A stretch of 64,000 bases of DNA from Craterostigma plantagineum. Taxonomy: Eukaryota > Streptophyta > Magnoliopsida > Lamiales > Linderniaceae. The position numbers and the translations under genes are program-made. Under the pieces are notes generated by a model. That model worked only from the letters and a program-made list of their open reading frames with translations. It did no database searches and was not told where the DNA came from. The DNA is taken from the NCBI GenBank assembly GCA_027422505.1, contig JAPQWV010000051.1, forward strand, positions 62,001 through 126,000, in the 5' to 3' direction. Shown piece by piece: positions 34,270-44,481 of the stretch (its first letter is position 1; each line of letters opens with the position of its first letter).

Positions 34270-34830
34270 GTAAACTTGGGATGGAGGTAAGGGTGCCTGA
34301 TATCGAAAATCTCATGGCAGAATTTCGAATTTATGGGAAGTTGAATTTGTCATTTAATAGCGGGATTATTCGTTTCGGGGGGGAAAAGATTCGCTTTTCC
34401 CAGCCATATAAAGGAGGATCGTGACAGAAACATCGTTATTACCGTTGGTATGCATCGATCTTTTACGCATGCGCTAAATTTAGTGTCAAGCAAGAATGAT
34501 GCGCTAAGTTGGTTTCCTCGTTAACTTGTATTTCAAGACCGTAAAAACGAGGAGTCGATGCTGAGGAAATTCAGCGCCAATACGGAAAATGGATGCTAAG
34601 TTAAGTACATTTTTCCTCAAAAAATTCCCATCAATCTTCTAGAGGGAGCCCAAGAGAGTTGGCCACGAGAGCTGGCCTTTCTGATTCCTCTTGTTCATTT
34701 CTTCGTCCATCAATGAGTGGGAAAGGCAAGTTAAATTAAGGCAAGTTAAATTTTTGTAGAGAGAAACGGATAACTACTTCGACGATGGCTTAAGAAGGTA
34801 ATAAGAATGTATAAATGATGAGATGGAGGC
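34270..34830 (+). pseudogene. Truncated duplicate of the 5' part of the HUA2-like gene
   Basis: This stretch aligns collinearly with about 37,175-37,820. Shared blocks are GATATTGAAAATCT-like sequence, ACAGAAACATCGTTATTACCGTT, TTTTACGCATGCG, GTCAAGCAAGA and AGAGAGAAACGGA-AACTACTTC followed by the same donor-like AGGTAAT. The equivalent of the start codon region (near 34,590) is present but the coding part is interrupted by stops and losses. Nothing of the CID exons follows. It is a partial tandem duplication left behind by the gene downstream. Confidence 0.7.
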
Positions 34831-36030
34831 ACTTTAGTTCGTTTAATGGATGCTTTGGTTAAATCATAGCTGCTATGTTTAACAGCTTCTTTTTCGTTCT
34901 ATTAATTTGGTTGCACTTTAAGACATTATCTCATCAGTGGAGGGACACCCATTTTTAAAATTATAACAGTTTAAAGATATAATTGCACGGACAACTTAAA
35001 CGGGCTAGTTGAAGCCCATGTAAAATAAAAAAAGCCTCACTTGTTAAACGGGCTATTCGATTATTTATGTCAAATGGACCTTCAATATTAATTTAATTTA
35101 CATTTTCAAATATTTATGTGAACTGTTTTATTAGAACTAGTACTTTTTCGAACACTCTATCTGTGTGCATATGATATAATATATTATGTTGCTCTTAATT
35201 TTTAGATATATTAGTTATTGTCGATTTGACGAAATGTAACTATAAAATAAAATAATGTTTAGAGGTGTAAGTAAAATAAATAAAAATTTAGAAGTAAAAT
35301 GAAAATTATTATAGAAATAAAATAACAAAATAGAGGGACTAAATTACAAATAATATGACAGACCAAATGTGTCAAGTTTAGATTTTACCAACGTACATAA
35401 TGCAGCAGGTCCTCCATTCCAATTGATTCAGACCTTCTTCTATATGCCTAAATACTTTAATTAAGTGAGTGTATGTTCATCTCATGAGCATATTTCGAAA
35501 ATCATCATATTTCATCCGTAATGAAATTAATTGTAATCTTGGGTATATATTTATTTGATCGAGCTTCTGTGTACCAACGGTGCTAATAATAGGTGTAACG
35601 AGTTGACCAATATGTTCATTAACACATCAAGGCGTATCTTACATCGATGCCCTTTACGTTCGTTGCTCTGTTTCTCTTCTTCAAAGTGCAGCGTTTGAGG
35701 TTGACAAGTGATATTAGGATATAAGGGGCAAATTGGTCGCTTAAACTTTTTTCTGGCCCATAATAAATTTTGTTAGATAACCAAACAAGATGTTAAGTAT
35801 TTCATTTGGGTTTGTAAAACAGACCAATATCACTTGGATATGATATCCATAAGTCAACCAACGTTTGACTCTTGCGGGCTCGGGCTTTTCTACTAATTGG
35901 GCTACGAACAAACACGTAATAAAGATAATTTAATGATATTAACTTTATAAACTAAAGCAATTTAAGGATAGGTGTGTAAAAAAAGAAAGAAAATATTAAT
36001 TTAGTAGATGGCAATAGAATTACCCTATTA
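34831..36030. other. AT-rich intergenic
   Basis: No gene, RNA gene or repeat structure could be supported. Short lowest-complexity stretches (AT-rich) dominate. Confidence 0.5.
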
Positions 36031-36570
36031 GAGCATCTCCAACGGTTACTTCATTTTGTGTAAAACACAAAAATAAAGTACGTCTTTACTCCAACGGGAC
36101 TCTATATCTAACACTAATATTGTGTTGATCTGCAGAGATACTCTAGATCTAGAGTACACACAATTTTCAGCACAAAAATTGTGTTGAACTTTTTATTTAT
36201 TATAATTTATTTAATAAAATATTTTTTTAATTCTATTTAAATATTTGATATTCTAATAATAAAATAAAACAATATTAATATTCTATTATTTATTTATATT
36301 TTCGTTTTTATTTAATAAATTATAATTAAATATTATGCTAAGTTTATAGTTAGTTAATTTTAAAATGAATTATTATAATTTATTGATTTTTTAATAATTA
36401 TAATATAATGTTTAATATAGAATTTGATTTTTAAAGTAGAAAATAGAGTTAATGGGTTGGAGTGAAAATTAGTGTAGAAAATAGAGTTTATGGGTTGGAG
36501 TAAAGCACTGTAGCAGCTGTAATATTGTACAGAATTAACTGTATTTTCATGCTGCGGGTTGGAGATGCTC
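36031..36570. mobile_element. Tourist-like (PIF/Harbinger) MITE
   Basis: The ends GAGCATCTCCAAC and GTTGGAGATGCTC are perfect inverted repeats, flanked by TTA on both sides (36,028-36,030 and 36,571-36,573). A 3-bp TTA duplication with this terminus fits Tourist-like elements. The 540-bp interior is AT-rich, and the stretch GTGTAAAACACAAAAAT-type near the left has counterparts near the right end. No coding sequence was seen. Confidence 0.82.
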
Positions 36571-37671
36571 TTATAAATCCAAATAGACAGTTGACTTCAT
36601 TTATACACGAAGTCATTAATTTTTCTACCAAAAGCATACGAAGGTAAATAAAGTTGTAATTTATTGCTATTTATTACCAAAATCCAAATAATTTTCACCA
36701 AAAAATCTGACACGGACAAAAAGAAATGTGGGCTTTGAAAATCTATTTCTCTCTCCTCTTTTCCCCCCTATCCTATATATCTTCGTCAAATAAAATATTT
36801 GTCTTGCGTGGAATTCAGTCCCATTCCTCAGCAAAAGTATATATATTACGTTACCACCTCCACACACATCAATTTTAACCAAAAAAAAAAAAGTTGAACA
36901 TAATAGACAAAGCTTTTCTTGTCTGAATTCTTGCGGCAACCCAACGGAGGAAACGCAGCTTCTGACCAGCTCTGTTCCTACGGATAAAATCTTGAGTTTT
37001 CGAGCTTAGATTTCCTGCGGATTGTTTTGATTATAAAAATTGTAAGGTTTTAAGGTTTTCTGGTTTTTTTCAGACACTGGTTTTAATTCAAATGATTGTT
37101 GTCGTCTTTCTTGGGTAGTTGGTTCTCTTTGTTTGTTGGAGTATAATTATGGGTTCTTAATTTGGGTTTTGCATGGGTTTGACATGGAAGTTGAAGGACT
37201 TGACTGGTAAATGTGTGATCGATGTAGGATGCATGATATTGAAAATCTTAGTTGCAGAATCGTGTGAATTCTTGAAAAAAGTTGATTTTGTCGTTTTGAT
37301 AGCGAGATTATTCGTTTTCGTGCGAAAATTGGCTTTTGCGAGCCACCCAAAGCATTGTCGTTGCAGAAACATCGTCATTGCCGTTGCGTAGTCGTCGATT
37401 TTTTACGCATGCGTTGAATTTATTGTCTCAAGCAAGATTATCGCACCGTGTTTGAGGTTGTAAGAGCGTGGCATTAATGTCGTCTTTTCTTGAATCTGAG
37501 CTTCTGAAAATGGTTACTTGCATTTGTTGTCTTTGATTTTTTGTTGGTTCATAAGAAATCAAGTTGGTCACTGATCTGAGTATTACAAACGGTCACTTCG
37601 CCTAAAAGCTTAACCTTAAACTGAGCATCATATATTAATTTTTTTTCTTATATCAGATTAGCTTCAATTCA
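36571..37671. other. Upstream region of the HUA2-like gene
   Basis: No recognisable coding sequence. The part from 37,175 on is duplicated at 34,270-34,800, so it belonged to the gene unit when it was copied. It may be a 5' untranslated exon with intron, or the intron where the missing N-terminal half once was. Confidence 0.45.
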
Positions 37672-40154
37672 ATGGATGCCAAAGCGCGTACCGTTTCTTC
37701 AAAAAGCTCTCGTCGATCAGTGGGCGGAAAGGGCGAGCGAAATTCTACCAGAGAGAAACGGAGAACTACTTCAAAGGCAGATTCGCTCGACTTAAGGTAA
37801 TGAGAATATAAATGTACGACAAGATATAGATAACAACGTCTATCGTCGTTTACTATTTTCTCTTATCATGTTCATTCGCACTTCTTACGCAGGCCCAATG
37901 CGCGTAAACTAGGTCAGGAGAATTCATCGTCCACGTCAAAAAACAATCGAGAATCTTCTGACGTTTCAATGAAGAACCTCATCGCAGCTGCTCAAGAAAG
38001 CAAACGATTGGCTGACATAGAAAATTCTAACGTAAGCCCTCTTCACTATGTCGTCCCGCCAAGCCCCGGCCCCACCGAAACGCGCAAACGTCGCAACTGA
38101 AAAGTCCTATAAGTTTCGTGGGCTTAGACATTGATGCATCTGTGGCGCGCGATGCTTTCGAAGGGATGGTTGAGACCCTTTCGAGGACGAGGGAGAGCAT
38201 TGCGATGGCCACTCGCCAGGCGATCGATTGCGCTAAGTATGGGCTTTCGAATGAGGTAATAGTAGGGGAAATTCTTACGCACGTAACGTAATGGATTCGT
38301 TCGTTCTTTTCTTACAGATGATTACTTTTAGGTGATCGAGGTGATCGTGAGGAAGTTGGAGGGCGAGCGAAGTTTGGCACGTAAAGTCGATTTGCTGTTC
38401 TTGGTGGACTCGATAACGCAAGTCTCTCATAGTAAGAAAGGTATGCTAATAATATGAAGTCAGTGTTAATCTTTTTTTTTCCCTTTCTATGTTCTGTTCC
38501 GTTCGATCTCTTCCGTTTGTTAGTTGTTTATTCGATTTTCTTGTTTTTTCTATGATAAGGGATTGCTGGGGCCACATATATCTGCGCCGTCCAATCTGCG
38601 CTTCCGCGTATAATGTCAGCTGCCGCTCTGCCCAACGAAAATGCTCAAGAAAATCGGCGGCAGTGCGAAAAGGTATAAAAAGGCGCAAATCTGTAATCGC
38701 TAATTAGTCGCTCATTATTACGCACACTTCACTTCGACCCAATTCTCGATAGGTCTTACGCCTGTGGCTCGAGAGGAAAATCTTGCCCGAATTCGTTCTC
38801 AGAAAGCAGTTGGAGCGAATGATCGTCGAAGATCATGGAAGGTAAAGATTTTTTTAATTCAACCGTTTGTTCATTCCTCGCGTCGAATTTCGAACTAATT
38901 TCTTTTTGCGATAATTCTTTTTCGTGCGGTTTTTCAGCAATTAGTGAGAAAATCCGGCGAAGAAGGAGATGGTCGTTATTCTGATCGAGCCAATTTAAGC
39001 GATGGCCGACGGCGGTTAGTATTATTAGAGGACGTTGAAGGCGAGCTAGAAATGGAAGACGCCTCTGACAAACGCCCAAAAGACAACACGTCATCGATTC
39101 CTTCGCCGGAGAAATCTCCGCCGCCACCTTTTCCGGCCGGAGCTCCGCCGGAAAATCCCCCGCCGCCATCTTCTCCTTGGCCTTTTATTCCACCACCACC
39201 GCCGCCGCCGCTGCCGTCGCCACTGCCGCCTTTTCTCTATCAACGGCCGCCTATGCCGTATGAAGTCGGCGGAATATCGAATGTAAGTTAGTTTTCCTTA
39301 CACGCTATCCATGCATGTCTTCTCAGATTCTGACTATGTGGATTTTACGGTTGTTAGTCTCGTAATTTAGGGAATAACAATATAAGGACAATGAATTCAG
39401 CGATTGGCATTATAGAGATAATAACTTTCAAAATTAATCCACTTATGTACATTATCGTCAACCCTTAAATTTACCCCAAAGTTATAGGCTTGCGACGTAT
39501 AATTTCGGACTTTCGGCGAATTTAGGAGGTAACATTATACGAATAATTACTTTCAAAATTAACCGGACATAATCTAGGCTGCGGCATATAATGCTCTTTG
39601 AATTTCTTAATTCTGAAAGTTATTTTCCCTATAATGCCACCCTCTAAATTCATTTTTTTCGTCAGCAGGGAAGTCTAACTCCAATGTAAGATGAGTTCTA
39701 ATAATTTTCTCATCAACAGGCACCTTTCCATCCCCATTACGGTCCATCTCATTCGTACGGCGATATCCAAGCTTTACGGCCATGGCAGCCTAATTTCCCA
39801 GGCGGCCCACCTTTTTCGCAAATGCCCTTTTTTCCCGAGCCATCGCCGAGTGGGCCCAGTCATCAGTATCCCAGGCACGACGTGGCACGTCAGCATCATC
39901 ATTTATCGTATTCGTCACAGTTCTTTTTTCCTAATGATCCGTTGAGACATCGTAGTAACGACCAATGGCAAGCTGCAACGTGTGTCTCATTATCTTTAAG
40001 TCGGTAATAATAATGTGTGCTCGAGCTTTTCTCGATTCGATTCGTAGATACAAAGTTCTACTTTTTTTCTGTTAAAGGTCATTATGGAGCTCCTCAAGAG
40101 AGGCCAGCGATGCATCCTCGGCCTCGGCGGGGCGGTGATTGGAGGAGAGCTTAA
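37672..40154 (+). CDS. HUA2-like protein, CID domain only (PWWP half missing)
   Basis: The product contains a CID/RPR domain, which binds the RNA polymerase II tail: VARDAFEGMVETLSRTRESI, AIDCAKYGLSNE, VIEVIVRKLEGERSLARKVD, LLFLVDSITQVSHSKKG, then IAGATYICAVQSALPR and VLRLWLERKILPE. After it come LLEDVEGELEMEDAS and a long proline-rich tail with PPPPPP runs, exactly the C-terminal layout of Arabidopsis HUA2 (floral regulator). Coding blocks: 37,672-37,796; 37,893-38,031; about 38,064-38,255; 38,332-38,440; 38,560-38,672; 38,753-38,841; 39,000-39,282; 39,721-about 39,980; about 40,077-40,154. HUA2 proteins are about 1,400 residues with an N-terminal PWWP domain; here the first ATG is just before MKNLIAAAQ and no PWWP is found upstream. 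The join at 38,032-38,063 is not a normal intron (32 bases) and reads through to a stop at 38,097, so a frameshift is likely. It may be a decaying paralogue. Confidence 0.7.
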
Positions 40155-41000
40155 GAATTCTAGTGATTTTTTTGGATATCTTTGGTATGATTTGTTACCA
40201 TCTTTATCGCTTTGTTCGAATGTCACGTTATTTTGACGAATTTGCTTGTTCTTGGGGTTTTTTTTAAGGTTATGTTCTTTCCTGTAACGGATACTGGGGA
40301 AGGTTATGAAGATCTTCGTCGGAATTGTTTGTATATACTGAAGATTTTCTCATTTTTTTGTGGTTTTCCTTTTAAGTGTAATGTGATGTGCGATTGGAGG
40401 GGTTATGTGCAATTTGCATGACTTTATTGTTCTATATTACCAATAAACAATGCAAGAAATAGAATTGAAAATATGCCTCGAATTCGATTGTACGTACAAT
40501 TTTATTTTATTTTTTCACACTCAAAGTCAGTGTTTGGGCATGTGATATTTTTAGATGTGTGGATGCCATGAGTTCGATGGACAATTGTACATCATTAAGG
40601 AAAAAAAAAAAAGAAAAATTCAAAGTCAAATTTCAATGTGTTGACTTTAATCCCGTGGTTAATAAGTAGTAATAATTAAATATAAACACATTTCTTATTT
40701 TGTATGCGTACTTGTTTTTAATACCACTTTATTGGAAAGGGTTCCAAAAGACCCGTGCGTGTTATATGAATTGTTCGGGTTCGGATTTTGGTTGATTCGG
40801 GCTCGAACCGAATTAAGTGGGCTGTGGTTCGTTGTGGGTTAACCCAACATTAACCAAATATCCATTAATGAATCTCTAACAGTCAAACACCTTCAATTAA
40901 CACCTTAAATGTTAAATTACAATAAACTATGCAAAAATAGACATAATAATGATTATAATAATACAGATAACTAATATAAGAGATATTTAATAAATATTTA
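40155..41000. other. Intergenic, HUA2-like to MITE
   Basis: This is probably the 3' untranslated region followed by AT-rich spacer. No gene was recognised. Confidence 0.45.
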
Positions 41001-41438
41001 GGTGAATCTATAGAAAAATACCTAATTGGATAAAATTTTTACACATAGGTACCCATGTCAAAAAATTTTTACAGATAGGTTCCCGATTTAATTTTTACCA
41101 GTTTCTTTAGTCATGTCGTACCTTCCTATGTGTATATGGCGTACCATATCAGGTTGATAGGGTACCTAAATATAGCATATGTCGTACCTACGGCATACCT
41201 GTGTGTTACATAGGGCGTACCTAAATATAACATACGTCGTACCATTTTCTGTTATATAGGGTACCCAAATGTGTTGATATATTATAGGGTACCCAAATGT
41301 GTTGTATGGTGTACTTTCGCGGATCGGGTACCTATGTGCAAAAAATTTATTCTGTTAGATACCTACATATAAAAAAATCCTGACAGAGTACCAAATTACA
41401 AGTTTTTATCCAAATAGGTACTTATGTGTAAAGACCCC
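41001..41438. mobile_element. Mutator-like MITE, copy 2 (GGTACC-rich)
   Basis: This 438-bp element is flanked by a perfect 9-bp duplication aaatattta (40,992-41,000 and 41,439-41,447). The ends GGTGAATCTATAGAAAAATACC and GGTACTTATGTGTAAAGACCCC are imperfect inverted repeats, with the inner TTGGATAAAA / TTTTATCCAA matching exactly. It shares its order of GTACC motifs with copy 1 at 29,114-29,531. It sits about 260 bases upstream of the LysM gene, so it may contribute to its promoter region. Confidence 0.88.
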
Positions 41439-41701
41439 AAATATTTATACAATAATGAAACACACGCGTATATCCCCGTTGACACGGAGCTACAGTAGTC
41501 TCTTTTGCTTCCTCGATAAAAAAAAAAACTAAATAATAATAATACCAACAAAAACAAAGAGAAAATAAATTCGTCCTATATAAAAACCAAAATCGATTTC
41601 ATTCTGCAGTTTCACGTCTAAATCGATCGCATGATGTAATTCGATCCTCAGCTGATTTGATCTCCTCTTTCTTTTTTTCCTCATTTGGTGCTGAAAAACA
41701 G

Positions 41702-43687
41702 ATGGATAGGGACGGGTTTTCGCCGATGGGCGGTCTCGGCGATGAAGAATGTTATAAGGAGAGGCCATCGTCCTCCTCCTCGTCGTCGAGATCGGCGCAG
41801 GTTTCGCCTCTGTCGCCCTTCGTCGGCGCCAATGGTGGTGGTGGAGCCAATTGCATATACCATACGGTCACCAAATTCGATACGCTCGCCGGCGTAGCTA
41901 TCAAATACGGCGTGGAGGTAATGATAAATGATGCTTCGGTCATACGTTAGTCTCGCGATCTGTGGTTTTATTTCTATTTGATGCCTGAAATTCTAGAATC
42001 AGGAATTTTAAGTTTTCATTATGCTGTTTGGGGATTTAGCTGTTTTGGATTAAGTTTGTAAGTTGTTTCATCTTCTTCGTATGTTGCTGAAATTTAGTGG
42101 GGGTGGTTTTCGATGAACACTTTGTATTGTTGATTTAATGTGGCATCTCAAACTCGTTTTTCTATCTAATTAAATGATCTGATTATAGTGTGAATCAGCT
42201 CCTATACTTCCATATAGAATTTACAAATACGAAGTTGTGCTGATGTTATGGTATTTGGTTTGTTTTTTCAGGTGGCTGATATAAAAAGATTAAACGGGTT
42301 GGTAACCGATCTTCAAATGTTTGCCCTAAAGACACTGCGGATACCGTTACCAGGGAGGCACCCACCTTCTCTAATCGTGTCAAACGGTCATGAGACAATT
42401 CAACGGTAGTTTTCCCATCTACGGCCGTTTCTGTTATCATATCAAAAAAATGAGACGCTTAATGCTGGTTTTTCAGTTTATGTGTCTTGGATTACCATGT
42501 AATTATATTTCCTTCTATTATCAAAGATCGTGTGATCTTCTTCAAAGGCAGGAATTGTCTGATATGCTATGCGTTAAATTTCATTGGCTACTTTGAAACA
42601 TTATGTGATCTTTTGTTTCCGACACGTATGAATGATATCCTTCTTATCTAGAAGTTTCAGTTTTGCCGTCAATGATTCGCGCGTTACTTTCAGTTGACTT
42701 AGTTCTTTCTTTCCTCATTCACTGTTTATGGACAGTTAGGTGAAGCGGTTTATGCCGTTTGTCAACCCTTTATCATATATTTGTTTTAACACGGAGCAGA
42801 TGAACTTGGAATATGCACACACACTTGAACACACCACTATTCGAATTTACATTAACCTAAGCTGAGATATTTCTGTTCTGTTATCTATGTGCAGGCCAAG
42901 CAGCTCTGAACCACCCAGTCGGAGGAACTCTGATCTGTTCGATTCATTCCAATGTCTGAAACTAAAATCTTCTTCTGAGAGGAAAGTATCGCCGGCCATG
43001 AATAGCTTGAGAGGTTATTACGGTCTTAAATCAGAAGGGCCAAAAACATCAGAAGAAGGCTCCCATATGTCAGCCAACCACAAAGGGGAAGCCCATTATT
43101 TAGAGGACTTTCCTCTCTCAAAGTCCAACCCTCCTCTGCATAGGAAATCAAGAAGTGTAGCCAACGGCTTAACCTCAGAAAATGGTGACCTCATAGACAG
43201 CTTTTGGTCACGCGAAACTGAAGCTAATAACTCAGATAAATGGATTGAGAAGTTTATGAAAAGGCACCAAAGGGCTATTAGCACTGACTTCAACTCCCAA
43301 ACCCCCGAAAAGATTCTGAAGGAAGAAAACACTATCACCACTCCAATCTCAGCAATCACTGGCAAAGGCTTAGCTCTTAGGCCTAAGTCGACTAACAGAA
43401 CTGCTTTAGGAGGCGTAGACGGCGACTCATCTGCACAGAACAGCACAGTTCTTCCCAGTTTTGGTGATTCTCCTTCAATCGAGCATGTTAGTGGAGTGAG
43501 GAAATCATTTAGTACGACGAACTTGCAAGATTCTGACAACAGTAGTTCGCTGTCTTCGCTCTGGCCGACGTCTAAGTGGAGTCTGAAGCCAGACTTTCAA
43601 GCCTTTTCTGCCTCGGCAATTGCTAGGCCTATCTTCGATGGCCTACCTAGGCCTATAAGTCGGAAAAATAAGGCAGCACTTGATTAA
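41702..43687 (+). CDS. LysM domain protein, intracellular type
   Basis: Three exons (41,702-41,917; 42,272-42,405; 42,895-43,687) give 380 residues with clean GT-AG borders. A single LysM domain spans about residues 52-98: IYHTVTKFDTLAGVAIKYGV, split by intron 1, then VADIKRLNGLVTDLQMFALK and TLRIPLPGRHPPS. LysM binds N-acetylglucosamine polymers in many proteins, but this plant subfamily has no signal peptide, membrane anchor or kinase, and its ligand is unknown. The N-terminus has a Ser run (SSSSSSSR) and the rest is Ser-rich and disordered (FDSFQCLKLKSSSE, a KPDFQAFSASAIARP motif near the end), likely a phosphorylated region. Its Arabidopsis counterpart At5g23130 neighbours ClpP2. Coding appears intact. 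Confidence 0.92.
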
Positions 43688-44481
43688 GTTCGCCTTTTTT
43701 TTTCCATTACATATATACAGTTTCTTGAACAGGATATAAATGTATACAGGGTCATACCATTCAATGAGACGAAATAGCAGAGAGAGATTCATGATGAACA
43801 GAGGAATAAAATAGTTGGGAGACTTTCGTTGAACTTAAGAGAGGTTTTTCTGAGTCATTTTTTCTTGTTGTTGCATTTGTAAGAGAATGTTGCAGTGTTC
43901 GTGTAAATGTGCAATTGAGTCTTGTTAGGAACTGATGATGAAATAGGATTGTGGTGGCATTTGTGACTTTTGGAGAGAAATTGAAATATACTTATCATCT
44001 CAAGTATGATATTCTTTTTATTGGCTCGTTTAACCGAGTGGTTTAGGTTCTCTCTAGTTCTGCATGATCGTCAATTTATTCTAAGTTCGCACTAGTCAGA
44101 TAAAAGTCCCCTTACTTATTAATGTTGTAACTTGGTTTTGGTCATTTATACCATGTTATACAAAATTAATTGACAACTAGTTTTCTCGGATTTTAATACA
44201 ATGCAACGATGTTTTGTTTTAAACCTGGCGTGCCTTGTCTATTCTATTTGTGTAATTATCTTAAATTGATGGGCCAAAGTGTAATAAACTAAAAACATAA
44301 TGAAAGGATTCACATCTATATGTCTCAAAAAAAAAAAAAAAACATCTATAAATGGCTTTTCCCTTACGCCAAAGTATCTCTTTCTCACCACACCAACTTA
44401 AACCCTAGACGCCACTAGGGTTTTTACCTGCGCTCCGTTTCTTCTTTCGCTGACTATTTCGCCTATTCAGTATCGATTCCA
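43688..44481. other. Intergenic, LysM to nucleolin
   Basis: This holds the LysM 3' region and the nucleolin promoter. AAACCCTAG near 44,401, just before the nucleolin start, matches the telo-box (AAACCCTAA) typical of plant ribosome-biogenesis promoters. A poly(A) run lies at about 44,327-44,342. Confidence 0.5.
44399..44409 (+). promoter_or_regulatory. Telo-box in nucleolin leader
   Basis: The sequence TAAACCCTAGA lies about 75 bases before the nucleolin ATG. AAACCCTA boxes are known from promoters of plant translation and ribosome-biogenesis genes, often near the transcription start. Confidence 0.55.

Noticed and set aside
39666..39685. A 20-base micro-exon in the HUA2-like gene
   Set aside because: It would put the proline-rich last exons out of frame; joining 39,282 directly to 39,721 keeps the frame.
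41657..41701. Extended N-terminus for the LysM protein
   Set aside because: The extension has no ATG; the first ATG is at 41,702.
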